Of a stretch of 64,000 nt of DNA, positions 26,231 to 36,267 are shown one piece after another. The DNA is taken from the NCBI RefSeq assembly GCF_012848855.1, contig NZ_CP051630.1, forward strand, positions 1,653,501 to 1,717,500, given 5' to 3'. The notes below the pieces were generated by a model, which saw only the letters and a program-made list of their open reading frames with translations, did no database searches and was not told the DNA's origin. Position 1 is the first letter of the stretch. The number at the start of each line of letters is the position of its first letter. The stretch is from Pyruvatibacter mobilis. GTDB lineage: Bacteria > Pseudomonadota > Alphaproteobacteria > CGMCC-115125. The position numbers were made by a program, and so were the translations under genes.

Positions 26231-26258
26231 TTGACGGGGGGCTTGGCGCCGGTATTGT
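26231..26258 (+). promoter_or_regulatory. Putative vegetative promoter of the crotonase pair
   Basis: TTGACG (26231-26236) and TATTGT (26253-26258) are 16 bp apart, a 5/6 and 4/6 consensus match. They lie 36 bp upstream of the first crotonase-fold gene. Confidence 0.5.
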
Positions 26259-26293
26259 CGCTCGCAAAGCATTCCCGAGCGAGGCGACTTTCC

Positions 26294-27088
26294 ATGGATA
26301 CCATCACCTACGAGACGCGCGACAGCGGCGTGGCCGTCATCACGCTGAACCGGCCCGATGTGCTCAACAGCATGAACCCGCAACTGCTGGACGATGTCCG
26401 CGCCGCCATCCGCATGGCGCGCGATGACAGCAAGGTCGGCGCGGTGCTGCTGACCGGCGCAGGGCGCGGCTTCTGCGCGGGCGCGGACCTCGCGGCCGGC
26501 TTCAAGGCACCTGATGCGTCTACCGTCGGCGACGGCGTGGCGCATGGCATGGAGATCGGTTTCAACCCGATGGTGCGCGAGATCGCCGAACTGCCGAAGC
26601 CGGTGGTGTGCGCGGTCAACGGCATCGCTGCGGGCGGCGGCGTTGGCCTTGCACTGGCGGGCGACGTGGTGTTCGCGGCGAAGTCCGCAAGCTTCGTTCA
26701 GGTATTCGGCCCGAAGCTGGCGCTGGTGCCGGATTGCGGTGTCACCTATTTCATGCCGCGCCTGATCGGCATGGCCCGCACCCGTGCGCTGGCGATGAGC
26801 GGCGACAAGCTGTCCGCCGAGCAGGCCGCCGACTGGGGGCTGATCTGGGCCTGCGTCGATGACGACAAGCTGATGGACGAGGCGATGGCCTATGCCGAGA
26901 AGCTTGCCTCAGGGCCGACTGAAGCCTTCGGCGACATCAAGGCGGTGCTTGATGCGTCGCTCGACAATGATCTTGCCGCCCAGCTGGACCTTGAAAAGGA
27001 AACCCAGCGCAAGCGCGGCAACCACCCGAATTTCGCGGAAGGGGTCAGCGCGTTCCTGCAGAAGCGCGCGCCTAATTTCGTCCGCTGA
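26294..27088 (+). CDS. Enoyl-CoA hydratase/isomerase family protein 1
   Basis: The protein has 264 residues with the crotonase fold: VITLNRPDVLNSM, the oxyanion-hole strand GAGRGFCAGADLAA, and NGIAAGGGVGLALAGD. In the active-site helix the sequence reads VFGPKLALVPDCGVTYFMPRLIG, with aspartate (PDCG) where hydratases usually have glutamate. That pattern matches the PaaG-like isomerase branch rather than classic hydratases. It acts on an enoyl-CoA, exact substrate unknown. GCGAGG precedes the ATG at 26294. It is followed 31 bp later by a paralogue with the same catalytic layout. Confidence 0.9.
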   Translation: MDTITYETRDSGVAVITLNRPDVLNSMNPQLLDDVRAAIRMARDDSKVGAVLLTGAGRGFCAGADLAAGFKAPDASTVGDGVAHGMEIGFNPMVREIAELPKPVVCAVNGIAAGGGVGLALAGDVVFAAKSASFVQVFGPKLALVPDCGVTYFMPRLIGMARTRALAMSGDKLSAEQAADWGLIWACVDDDKLMDEAMAYAEKLASGPTEAFGDIKAVLDASLDNDLAAQLDLEKETQRKRGNHPNFAEGVSAFLQKRAPNFVR

Positions 27089-27119
27089 CGACCCGACACG
27101 ATCAACGAGGAGACACCCA

Positions 27120-27932
27120 ATGGAATTCAACAAGGTCACGGTCGACATGGATGGCGATGTCGCCACCCTGCGCCTAAACGACCCCGCCGCGCTTAACGCC
27201 GTTTCGCCGGACATGCTGGAAGGCCTGGCCGAGGCGCTGGAATGGATCGACACGCCGGCCAATGGCGTGCGCTGCGTCATCATGACGGGTGAAGGCCGCG
27301 GCTTCTGCGCCGGTGCCAACCTCGCGGGCGGCCGTCCAGGCGAGCGCCCCGGTGAGGCGCGGGCCAACGCGCTGCCGGATGCGGGTCAGGCGCTGGAGAC
27401 CAAGTACCACCCGATCCTGCGCAAGATCCGCAAGCTGAAGATGCCGTTCATCACGGCGGTGAACGGCCCGGCGGCAGGCGTGGGCATGAGCTTTGCCCTG
27501 ATGGGCGACATGGTGCTGGCGGCGAAGTCGTCCTACTTCCTGCAGGCGTTCCGCCGCATCGGCCTGGTGCCGGATGGCGGCTCCACCTGGCTGCTGCCGC
27601 GGCTTGTGGGCATGGCGCGCGCCAAGGAGCTGTCGCTGATGGGCGAGAAGTTGCCGGCGGAAACAGCGCTTGAATGGGGCCTCATCAACCGCGTCTATGA
27701 GGACGATGCGCTGATGGGTGAAGCGAAGACGCTGGCGGCGGAGCTCGCCGCCGGCCCGACCCGCACCCTCGGCCTGATCCGCGAAGCCTATGCGGACAGC
27801 TTCGACAACACCTATGAAGAGCAGCTCGACAAGGAGCGCTGGCTACAGCGTGAAGCGGGCCGCACGGAAGATTTCAAGGAAGGCGTGAAGGCGTTTCTTG
27901 AAAAGCGCCCTGCCCAGTTCAAGGGCGAATAA
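27120..27932 (+). CDS. Enoyl-CoA hydratase/isomerase family protein 2 (PaaG-like)
   Basis: The protein has 270 residues. TLRLNDPAALNAVSPDM, the oxyanion strand GEGRGFCAGANLAGG and NGPAAGVGMSFALMGD are typical. The helix FRRIGLVPDGGSTWLLPRLVG has the Asp-Gly-Gly of PaaG-type ring-1,2-epoxyphenylacetyl-CoA isomerases or 3,2-enoyl-CoA isomerases. GAGGAG is seven bases upstream of the ATG at 27120. It is paralogous to its upstream neighbour and ends at a strong terminator. The pair likely handles two steps or two substrates of one degradation route (inference). Confidence 0.9.
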   Translation: MEFNKVTVDMDGDVATLRLNDPAALNAVSPDMLEGLAEALEWIDTPANGVRCVIMTGEGRGFCAGANLAGGRPGERPGEARANALPDAGQALETKYHPILRKIRKLKMPFITAVNGPAAGVGMSFALMGDMVLAAKSSYFLQAFRRIGLVPDGGSTWLLPRLVGMARAKELSLMGEKLPAETALEWGLINRVYEDDALMGEAKTLAAELAAGPTRTLGLIREAYADSFDNTYEEQLDKERWLQREAGRTEDFKEGVKAFLEKRPAQFKGE

Positions 27933-27960
27933 CCACTTCGCATTCCTCCGCACACGACGC

Positions 27961-27996
27961 AAAGCCGCCGCTCCGCCTGACGGGGCGGCGGCTTTA
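27961..27996. terminator. Terminator shared by convergent genes
   Basis: AAAGCCGCCGC (27961-27971) pairs with GCGGCGGCTTT (27985-27995), an 11-bp stem with A/T ends that provide short U-tracts in both directions. It lies between the crotonase pair (plus) and the DinB-like gene (minus) and overlaps the latter's stop codon. Confidence 0.75.
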
Positions 27997-28500
27997 TGCT
28001 GCCGGGGTCGGGTTCAGGATGCGGTGCATGTCGAGGCTGGGCGGATCGAGGCCCGCGTCCGACAGCATGTGGTGCACCTGGCCGCGATGGTGGATCTGGT
28101 GGTTGAACATGTGGGTCACGAGCTGGTTCAGCGGATCGACGAACCGGACACCGGCTGAACTGACGCTGGCAAAATCGGCGTCCAGCTCTGGCTGTGTGAT
28201 GGCGGCCGCATAGGCGTCGATGCGGGCGTCTTCGGCGTCCCGCGCCGCCCGCAGCTCATCAAAATCCTCGTAGAGAATGGCATCCAATCCGCCAAGCGGC
28301 GCGCTGCCGCCCTCAAAGCGTGCCATCCACACGCGGTCGCCGACCATGATGTGGTTGAGTGTCCCATGGATCGAGCGGAAGAAGGCGTGCCTGTCGGCCT
28401 TGCGCTCTTCGTCGCTCAAAGCCGCGCAAGCCTCATAGAGGCGTTGATTGGCGAGCCGGTTGTAACGGGCCATCATCCGGCAATGGGCAGGTGTGCTCAT
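27994..28500 (-). CDS. DinB-family metal-binding four-helix protein
   Basis: The protein has 168 residues, predicted as the DinB/YfiT four-helix bundle. Histidines for a metal site are in SIHGTLNHIMVGD and in the C-terminal helix HMFNHQIHHRGQVHHML. Relatives include damage-inducible proteins and thiol (mycothiol, bacillithiol) transferases; the reaction here is unknown. The ATG at 28500 is nine bases after the TfoX-like stop, so the two genes are probably one transcript. Confidence 0.85.
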   Translation of the reverse strand: MSTPAHCRMMARYNRLANQRLYEACAALSDEERKADRHAFFRSIHGTLNHIMVGDRVWMARFEGGSAPLGGLDAILYEDFDELRAARDAEDARIDAYAAAITQPELDADFASVSSAGVRFVDPLNQLVTHMFNHQIHHRGQVHHMLSDAGLDPPSLDMHRILNPTPAA

Positions 28501-28509
28501 GGTGTGCCC

Positions 28510-28878
28510 CTATGCTGAGTGTTTCTTGCGCTGGCTCGGCGGCTTTGCGGCATCAGCCCGCAGCGCCACGCTCATGGCATCACGCGCCCAGTTTACAAAC
28601 TCATCAGGCTCGTCGAACAGGCGTTCCGGCACGCGCCAGTAGGAGAGCGAGGCCTGTTTGCCGCTGCGGGCATAGGAGAAGATTTCCATGCCCTCCTCCT
28701 CGAAAGCTGCGCGGTTTTCGCCGTCCACCTTGAAGTAGAGCACATCATCGACGATGAGGCCGAACATCAGCCCGTCGGCGAACAGGCCCGCCCCGCCGAA
28801 CATGCGGCGGCTCGTGACCGGCCCCAGGGGTGCCAGCATCTCAATCAGGAAATCGGTGTAGTCGGCGGAGACAGGCAT
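28510..28878 (-). CDS. TfoX/Sxy N-terminal domain protein
   Basis: The protein has 122 residues. PLGPVTSRRMFGGAGLFADG, LIVDDVLYFKVD and SLSYWRVPERLFDEPDEF match the TfoX N-terminal domain. The C-terminal TfoX domain of full-length competence activators is absent; such single-domain proteins are common in alphaproteobacteria and their role is unclear. It sits between sufA and the DinB-like gene on the minus strand, 41 bp downstream of neither and with its own start at 28878. Confidence 0.87.
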   Translation of the reverse strand: MPVSADYTDFLIEMLAPLGPVTSRRMFGGAGLFADGLMFGLIVDDVLYFKVDGENRAAFEEEGMEIFSYARSGKQASLSYWRVPERLFDEPDEFVNWARDAMSVALRADAAKPPSQRKKHSA

Positions 28879-28919
28879 GGCGGCGAGCCTGCCGCATTAC
28901 GCCCGCAAAATCGAGTGGC

Positions 28920-29294
28920 CTAGCGCGGGGGCTGCTCTGTCACCGGCATTTCGGCGGCCTTCAGGGTCACGCTTTCGCCGCAGCCGCAGGCGTCGGTCTC
29001 ATTCGGGTTGTTGAACACGAAGCCCGAGCGCAGCTTGGTTTCCTCGTAATCCATCTCGGTGCCGAGCAGGAACAGGATGGCCTTCGGGTCCACGAGGATG
29101 GTGACGCCCTTGTCGGTCACCACTTCGTCCAGCGGCGCCTTTTCCTCGGCATAGTCCAGCTTGTAGGCCATGCCGGCGCAGCCCGCGTTTTCGAGCCCCA
29201 GGCGCACGCCGAGGATCGGATTGTCGGAGTTGGCGATGATCGCCTTGATCCGGTCTGCCGCCTTGTCTGTCAGCGTGATGACGTTTCCTGGCAT
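28920..29294 (-). CDS. sufA: A-type Fe-S carrier protein
   Basis: The protein has 124 residues of the IscA/SufA/ErpA family. The three cluster cysteines are in GLENAGCAGMAYKLDY and in the C-terminal ACGCGES. It receives Fe-S clusters from the SufBCD scaffold and passes them to apo-enzymes. It is the last gene of the suf operon, about 93 bp after sufT, and its C-terminal extension (VTLKAAEMPVTEQPPR) is longer than in most IscA proteins. The ErpA alternative cannot be excluded by sequence alone, but the operon favours sufA. Confidence 0.9.
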   Translation of the reverse strand: MPGNVITLTDKAADRIKAIIANSDNPILGVRLGLENAGCAGMAYKLDYAEEKAPLDEVVTDKGVTILVDPKAILFLLGTEMDYEETKLRSGFVFNNPNETDACGCGESVTLKAAEMPVTEQPPR

Positions 29295-29387
29295 GGTGTG
29301 CTCGCGAAGTTCCTAAAGGGTTCAGTATCTTAGATGAGGATGACCCGGGCGGGGTTCAACCTCCGTTAAGGGCGCGGCCAAAGGCCC

Positions 29388-29798
29388 CTAGAACATATTG
29401 AGGGCGACCTTGGCCTCGTCCGACATGCGCTCCGGCGTCCAGGGCGGGTCGAAGACAAGGTTCACCTTCACGTCACCGACGCCGTCCACCGAACTTACCG
29501 CATCGCTGACCCATTGGGGCATTTCACCGGCAACCGGGCAGCCGGGGGCGGTCAGGGTCATGTCGATGTCGATGTCGCGGTCATCGGACACGTCGATCTT
29601 GTAGATGAGGCCGAGTTCATAGATGTCGACCGGGATCTCCGGGTCGTAGACGGTCTTGATCGCGCCGATGAGGTCATCGGTCAGCATATCCAGCTCCGCC
29701 TGCGGAATGGCGGAGGTCTGGGTCACAGCGTCGGCCGGGGCGGCTGCTTCGGCAGCGCCCGGATCGTCGGCGGGTCCGTTTGTCATCTCTTCGGTCAT
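29388..29798 (-). CDS. sufT: SUF system MIP18-like assembly protein
   Basis: The protein has 136 residues. A low-complexity Ala/Asp N-terminus of about 35 residues leads to the DUF59/MIP18 domain: DDLIGAIKTVYDPEIPVDIYEL, LIYKIDV, and the conserved cysteine in TAPGCPVAGEMPQWV. SufT helps mature Fe-S proteins under high demand. The ATG at 29798 follows the sufS stop by ten bases, so it is in the operon. The first codons may be miscalled, because an ATG at 29786 is also in frame. Confidence 0.88.
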   Translation of the reverse strand: MTEEMTNGPADDPGAAEAAAPADAVTQTSAIPQAELDMLTDDLIGAIKTVYDPEIPVDIYELGLIYKIDVSDDRDIDIDMTLTAPGCPVAGEMPQWVSDAVSSVDGVGDVKVNLVFDPPWTPERMSDEAKVALNMF

Positions 29799-29808
29799 CT
29801 TGCGTCCA

Positions 29809-31065
29809 CTACCCGAGAAACTCGCGGGCTTTTTCCAGCGCCGCGATAAAGGCGTCCACGTCGCTGCGCGTATTGTACATCGCAAATGAGGCGCGTGCAG
29901 TCCCCGGCACGTTGAGGTGTGTCATCAGCGGCTCGGCGCAATGCTGGCCGGCGCGGATGGCGATGCCGGAACGGTCCACGATGGTGGCCACATCATGGGG
30001 ATGCGCGCCTTCCATGGAGAAGGACATGATCGCGCCCTTGCCCTTCTGGGTGCCGTGGATGGTGATCCAGTTGAGGTCGCGCACGCGCTGGGTGGCATAG
30101 GTGATGAGGTCTTCCTCATGTGCCCGCGCGGCGGCGCGGCCGATGCCGTTCACATAATCAATCGCAGCCCCCAGGCCAATGGCCTGCACGATGGGGGGCG
30201 TGCCCGCCTCGAACTTGTGGGGCGCGTCGCCATAGGTGATCTCGTCCATGCGAACTTCGCGGATCATCTCGCCGCCGCCCTGATAGGGCCGCATCTCCGC
30301 CAGCAATTCCGCACGGCCATAGAGCGCTCCGATGCCGGTGGGGCCATAGAGCTTGTGGCCGGTCATGACGTAGAAATCGCAGCCCATGGCCTCGACATCC
30401 ACGTCCAGATGAACGGCGCCCTGGCAGCCATCGATCAGCACCTTGGCGCCAACCGCGTGCGCCTTGTCGCAGATCGTCTTGGCATCCACCACGCTGCCCA
30501 GCACGTTGGACATGTGGGTGAGGGTCACGAATTTGGTCTTCGGGCCGAGGGCCGCCTCAAAGGCGTCCATGTCCAGCGCGCCGTCTTCCAGCACCGGGAT
30601 CCATTTGAGGACCGCGCCATAGCGCTCGCGCAGGAAATGCCAGGGCACGATATTGGAATGGTGTTCCATCACCGACAGGATGATCTCGTCACCCGGCTGG
30701 ATGATCGGCTCGAGATAGCCCTGCGCCACCAGGTTCATCGCCTCTGTGCCGCCCTTGGTGAAGATCACTTCTTCAACGGTCGGCGCGTTGATCAGGGCAC
30801 GCACCTTTTCGCGCGCGCCTTCAAACGCTTCCGTCGAGGCGTTGGCAAGGAAGTGCAGACCGCGATGCACATTGGCGTAGTCATGGGCGTAGGCGTCGCG
30901 GATGGCGTCGAGCACCTGCACGGGCTTCTGCGCAGACGCCGCATTGTCGAGATAGACCAGCGGCTTGCCATAGACTTCCCTCGACAGGATGGGGAAGTCG
31001 GCGCGGATGCGCTCCACGTCGAAGGTTGCGTGTGCGTCCTGGGTCAGGATGGCTGCGTCGCTCAT
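29809..31065 (-). CDS. sufS: SufS-type cysteine desulfurase
   Basis: The protein has 418 residues, group II cysteine desulfurase. The PLP lysine is in FYVMTGHKLYGPTGIGALYG, and the catalytic cysteine is in RAGQHCAEPLM near residue 370, on the shorter SufS-type loop. The N-terminus has VYLDNAASAQKP. It removes sulfur from cysteine and delivers it to SufB. Its ATG overlaps the sufD stop by four bases (31062-31065), which indicates coupling. Because the operon also has an IscS-like enzyme at its head, two desulfurases serve the same cluster pathway. Confidence 0.95.
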   Translation of the reverse strand: MSDAAILTQDAHATFDVERIRADFPILSREVYGKPLVYLDNAASAQKPVQVLDAIRDAYAHDYANVHRGLHFLANASTEAFEGAREKVRALINAPTVEEVIFTKGGTEAMNLVAQGYLEPIIQPGDEIILSVMEHHSNIVPWHFLRERYGAVLKWIPVLEDGALDMDAFEAALGPKTKFVTLTHMSNVLGSVVDAKTICDKAHAVGAKVLIDGCQGAVHLDVDVEAMGCDFYVMTGHKLYGPTGIGALYGRAELLAEMRPYQGGGEMIREVRMDEITYGDAPHKFEAGTPPIVQAIGLGAAIDYVNGIGRAAARAHEEDLITYATQRVRDLNWITIHGTQKGKGAIMSFSMEGAHPHDVATIVDRSGIAIRAGQHCAEPLMTHLNVPGTARASFAMYNTRSDVDAFIAALEKAREFLG

Positions 31066-32420
31066 GAGGCGTCCTCCCCGATTGCATCCTCCGCCGGGTC
31101 CGGCGCGCCGAGGCGCTGGGCCAACAGGTGCTTGAGGGCTGCCGCCACGTCGCCGTCGTCGAAACCATCGACCACGTCATCGAGGAAACCCGCGATCAGC
31201 AGGGCACGGGCCGTGGGTTCGTCGATGCCGCGGCTCATGAGATAGAAGATCGCGTCCTGATCGGGCTCGCCGATGGCCGAGCCGTGCGCGCATTGCACAT
31301 CATCCGCATAGATCTCAAGCATCGGCTTGGCATCCATCTCGGCCTTGCGTGACATCAGAAGCGCGCGGGCCTGCATCTGGCTGTCGATCTTCTGGGCGTG
31401 TTCGCGCACCAGGATCGACCCCTGGAAGACACCGCGGGCAGTTTCGTCCAGCACGTAGCGATAGGTCTCTTCGCTGTTGCAATTGGGCACGGCGTGATCG
31501 ACGAACAGGGTGTTGTCCATCACAGCCTTGCCCTTGAGCAGGGTCAGCCCGTTGATGCTGGCCTTCGTCTCTTCACCATTGAAGTGCACGCGCTCGCTGG
31601 TGCGGGCACGGCCCTCGCCGATGGCAAGACCGAGGGTCTTGTAGGTGGTGCCGGCGCCCAGCGTCACGCGCTTGTTGGCCACGCGCACGGCGGGCCCGCC
31701 ATCGGCATAGATGGCCGTGTGGGTGAGGCGCGCCTTGTCCGCCACCTTGAGCGTCATGGACTGGGTCGCGAAGACGGGCGTTGCCGTATCATCGCTGCGG
31801 GTCTCGAGCAGGGTGAGAGACGCGCCCTCCTCCAGCACGACCACGCTGCGGGCATGGTAATGGGTGTTGGTCTCACCGGTGGAGCGCCAGGCCAGCTCGA
31901 TGGGCCGGTTGACGGTCACGCCCTTGGCAACGCGCAAGGCGACGCCGTCCGACGCGTAGGCCAGGTTCAGCGCGGCCACCGCATCACGGGTGCCGTCCTG
32001 ATCTGCCAGGGCATCATCCAGCCATTGGGTGCCCTGCTCTGCGGCGTCGGCAAAGCTCAGAAGCTCCACGCCTTCGGGCAGGCTGTCGAGCGTGGACGCA
32101 TCCCGATCAATGCGGCCATTGACCAGCACCACGCGGATGCGGTCCACACCGGCGAAAGGGTCATCTGCTGCGGCCAGTCCGGATGCGGAGGTTTGCGGGG
32201 CCAGCGCCAGCGGGCCTGTCTTGCCCAGCATCTGGCGCAGGTCGAAATAGCGATAGTCCTCGACACGCCGATGGGGCAGGCCGTCTTCGGCAAAGGCCTT
32301 GATGGCGACATCACGCGCCTCGCCCAGCCGGGCTGTGCCCGGCAGGCTGTCGCGCGCTGTGGCATGGCCGGTCACGAAGCCGGTTTCAACCTCCAGACGC
32401 TCTGGTGCGGGTCGGGCCAT
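31062..32420 (-). CDS. sufD: Fe-S cluster assembly scaffold subunit SufD
   Basis: The protein has 452 residues. The SufB/SufD beta-helix is recognisable from VNGRIDRDASTLDSLPEGV, TVNRPIELAWRS, HTAIYADGGPAVRVANKRV and the end VQCAHGSAIGEPDQDAIFYLMSRG, where the AHGSAIG histidine is the conserved SufD residue. It works with SufB and SufC as the SufBC2D scaffold. The ATG at 32420 is two bases from the sufC stop. The length is typical for the alphaproteobacterial form. Confidence 0.94.
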   Translation of the reverse strand: MARPAPERLEVETGFVTGHATARDSLPGTARLGEARDVAIKAFAEDGLPHRRVEDYRYFDLRQMLGKTGPLALAPQTSASGLAAADDPFAGVDRIRVVLVNGRIDRDASTLDSLPEGVELLSFADAAEQGTQWLDDALADQDGTRDAVAALNLAYASDGVALRVAKGVTVNRPIELAWRSTGETNTHYHARSVVVLEEGASLTLLETRSDDTATPVFATQSMTLKVADKARLTHTAIYADGGPAVRVANKRVTLGAGTTYKTLGLAIGEGRARTSERVHFNGEETKASINGLTLLKGKAVMDNTLFVDHAVPNCNSEETYRYVLDETARGVFQGSILVREHAQKIDSQMQARALLMSRKAEMDAKPMLEIYADDVQCAHGSAIGEPDQDAIFYLMSRGIDEPTARALLIAGFLDDVVDGFDDGDVAAALKHLLAQRLGAPDPAEDAIGEDAS

Positions 32421-32422
32421 GG

Positions 32423-33172
32423 TTACGCTGCATCCGTCTTGATATCGGCATAGCCGGTTTCTTCCACCTCGCGCGCCAGCTCCTTGGGGCCGGACTTGAC
32501 GATGCGGCCACCGGCCAGAATGTGCACATGGTCGGGCACGATGTGGTCGAGCAGCCGCTGATAGTGGGTGATGACCAGCATGGAGCGCTCCGGCGAGCGC
32601 AGGGCGTTAACGCCTTCAGCCACCACGCGCATGGCGTCCACGTCGAGGCCGGAATCGGTTTCATCGAGCACGGCGAGCGAGGGTTCGAGCAGCGCCATCT
32701 GCAGGGTCTCGGCGCGCTTCTTCTCACCGCCGGAGAAGCCGACATTGAGCGGCCGCTTCAGCATGTCGTCGGTAATGTTCAGATCCTTGGCCTTGCCGCG
32801 CACCAGCTTGAGGAAGCGGACGGCGTCCAGCTCGTCTTCCCCGCGTGCCACGCGCACAGCATTCAGCGCCGTCTTGAGGAAGGTCATGGTGGTGACGCCC
32901 GGCACTTCGGTCGGATACTGGAAGGCGAGGAAAACGCCGGCGGCGGTCCGCTCATTGGGTTCCAGCTTGGTCAGATCCTTGCCCTTGTAAAGGATGGACC
33001 CGCCGGTGACCTCATAGCCGGGCCGGCCTGCCAGCACATAGGACAGGGTGGATTTGCCCGAGCCGTTGGGGCCCATCACCGCGTGCACTTCGCCCGGCTG
33101 GATCACGAGGTTGATCCCTTTCAGGATCTCCTTGCCGCCGACTTCCACATGCAGGTCTTTAATCTCAAGCAT
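32423..33172 (-). CDS. sufC: Fe-S assembly ATPase SufC
   Basis: The protein has 249 residues of the ABC ATPase family. The Walker A is GPNGSGKST, the signature is FSGGEKKRAETLQMALL, and the Walker B is SLAVLDETDSGLDVDAM. The D-loop and H-loop (VITHYQRLLDHIVPDH) are intact. SufC drives SufB/SufD rearrangement. The ATG at 33172 lies 24 bases after the stop of the unknown gene that separates it from sufB. Confidence 0.97.
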   Translation of the reverse strand: MLEIKDLHVEVGGKEILKGINLVIQPGEVHAVMGPNGSGKSTLSYVLAGRPGYEVTGGSILYKGKDLTKLEPNERTAAGVFLAFQYPTEVPGVTTMTFLKTALNAVRVARGEDELDAVRFLKLVRGKAKDLNITDDMLKRPLNVGFSGGEKKRAETLQMALLEPSLAVLDETDSGLDVDAMRVVAEGVNALRSPERSMLVITHYQRLLDHIVPDHVHILAGGRIVKSGPKELAREVEETGYADIKTDAA

Positions 33173-33196
33173 TTCTGTCTTCTCTCGTACTGACCG

Positions 33197-33559
33197 TTAC
33201 TGGCTCGGCCCGGCAAATTCGGCAATGACTTCGATAGGCTCAAGGATATTGTCGTTGAACTCGGGCAGGTCTTCCGCCGGAATCCAGTATTCTTCGTGCA
33301 TGCGGCCACCGACCACCTGCTTCTCGAACCCATCGAGATAGGCCTTCCGCACCTTGAAGCGCGTGACATATCCGTGGTCACCGGGCTTCTTTGCGTTCCA
33401 GTCGCGCGCGATCTGAGTTGCATAAGCCTCATTGGTGACCGGATAGAAAATCGGCTGCTCCGGCAAACGAGGGGGAAAGCCACGAAAGTTCATGTCCTCG
33501 ATGAGCTTAAGCTCGTTCTTTCCGACCGGCCGAAAAAGCGTGATGACCTCTTCCGACAT
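33197..33559 (-). CDS. Unknown 120-residue protein inside the suf operon
   Basis: The protein begins MSEEVITLFRPVGKNELKL and contains FRGFPPRLPEQPIFYPV, NEAYATQIARDWNAKKPG and HEEYWIPAEDLPEFNDNI. It resembles small proteins often labelled ADP-ribosylation/crystallin J1, but a function cannot be read. It starts four bases after the sufB stop with GGGG seven bases upstream, and ends 24 bases before sufC. So it is translated from the suf message and sits between two scaffold genes. No cysteine is present, so it is not itself an Fe-S protein. Its high acidity and aromatic content suggest a soluble binding protein (inference). Confidence 0.75.
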   Translation of the reverse strand: MSEEVITLFRPVGKNELKLIEDMNFRGFPPRLPEQPIFYPVTNEAYATQIARDWNAKKPGDHGYVTRFKVRKAYLDGFEKQVVGGRMHEEYWIPAEDLPEFNDNILEPIEVIAEFAGPSQ

Positions 33560-33563
33560 CGCG

Positions 33564-35024
<1,461 letters not shown>

Positions 35025-35043
35025 CTTACTCTTTGCCTCTTGG

Positions 35044-36246
35044 CTATCGTTCCGCCCGGGCGGCCGCATCGCTGCCCGTGGCTGTCGCACCCGGTTCATT
35101 CGGGCGAATTCTCTTCAGGGCCTGCTCTAGGCCCGCACAAAACCTGTCCACATCCTCAGCCTCGGTGTGCCACCCCATGGAGACGCGGATCGCGCCGGCG
35201 GCAAGGCCGTCGCGGACGCCCATGGCGGCAAGAACGTGGCTCTGGGCCACCTTGCCGGAGGAGCAGGCGGAGCCAGAACTGACGCAGATGCCGGACAGGT
35301 CCAGCGCCATCAGCAGGGTTTCCGCCTTCACCCCATGAAATGCAAGGCAGGCGGTGTTTGGCAACCTGTCGGCGGCAGGGCAGATCACCGCAGCTGCATG
35401 GCCTGTGGCTGCCGCAATGGCAAGGCTGCGCGCCTCCAGATCATCCCGCAGCGGCGCTAGCGACAGATGGCGCGGCACGTCGTCGGCTGCAACCCTTGCA
35501 GCGGCTCCGAACCCGGCAATTCCGATCACATTCTCAGTACCGGCCCGGCGGCGCAGCTCCTGCCCGCCGCCGCGCAGCAGCGGGTCAACCTGCCCCTTGC
35601 CGCGGATGATAAGCGCCCCTGTGCCCTGCGGCCCGCCGATCTTGTGGGCGGAGAGCGCCATGGTGTGGGCACCGATGAGGGGAGACAGACCCATCTTGCC
35701 CGCGTGCTGGATCGCATCCACATGGACACGCCCGCCTGCCTCGCTCACCCGCTCAATGATCTGCGGCAATGGCTGGACGGTGCCGGTCTCGTTGTTGGAC
35801 GCCATGACGCAGACCAGCGCCGGGCGCGGGTCCGCCGACAGGGTGTCATCCAGTGCCTCAAGGCTCACAACGCCATCGGCATCCACCGGCAGGATCGTCA
35901 GGTCCACGCCCGCAGCCTTTGCGGTGTCGAGCACGCTTGGGTGCTCCGTCGCCCCGACAATGAGCCGGTCGCAGGCACCAGAAGCAAGCGTGCCGAGGAT
36001 CGCGAGGCTGTTGGCCTCGGTGCCGCCGGAGGTGAACACCACCTCATCCGGCACGGCGAGCGCCAGGGCGGCGACGTCGCGGCGCGCATCCTCGACCAGC
36101 CGGTGCGCCATGCGCCCGGCACGGTGGACCGAGGACGGGTTGCCGCCGCCCGCCAGCACGTCCATGGCCGCATGCATGGCGTCACGCGCCTGCGGGCGCA
36201 GGGGCGCCGTCGCGTTGTAATCGAGATATGTGGCGGCCTGGGGCAC
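35044..36246 (-). CDS. IscS/NifS-like cysteine desulfurase
   Basis: The protein has 400 residues of group I aminotransferase-V desulfurases. [32 protein letters not shown], the PLP lysine in [16 protein letters not shown], and the mobile-loop cysteine in [13 protein letters not shown] are seen. The HKIGGPQG pattern and loop length are IscS-like rather than SufS-like. The start is a GTG at 36246, 21 bases after the iscR stop. It heads the suf genes after iscR, the arrangement known in alphaproteobacteria. Its N-terminus begins very close to the LDYNATAP motif, so a short N-terminus is genuine. Confidence 0.92.
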   Translation of the reverse strand: MPQAATYLDYNATAPLRPQARDAMHAAMDVLAGGGNPSSVHRAGRMAHRLVEDARRDVAALALAVPDEVVFTSGGTEANSLAILGTLASGACDRLIVGATEHPSVLDTAKAAGVDLTILPVDADGVVSLEALDDTLSADPRPALVCVMASNNETGTVQPLPQIIERVSEAGGRVHVDAIQHAGKMGLSPLIGAHTMALSAHKIGGPQGTGALIIRGKGQVDPLLRGGGQELRRRAGTENVIGIAGFGAAARVAADDVPRHLSLAPLRDDLEARSLAIAAATGHAAAVICPAADRLPNTACLAFHGVKAETLLMALDLSGICVSSGSACSSGKVAQSHVLAAMGVRDGLAAGAIRVSMGWHTEAEDVDRFCAGLEQALKRIRPNEPGATATGSDAAARAER

Positions 36247-36267
36247 GGGGTCTGTCGTCTCCCGGAG

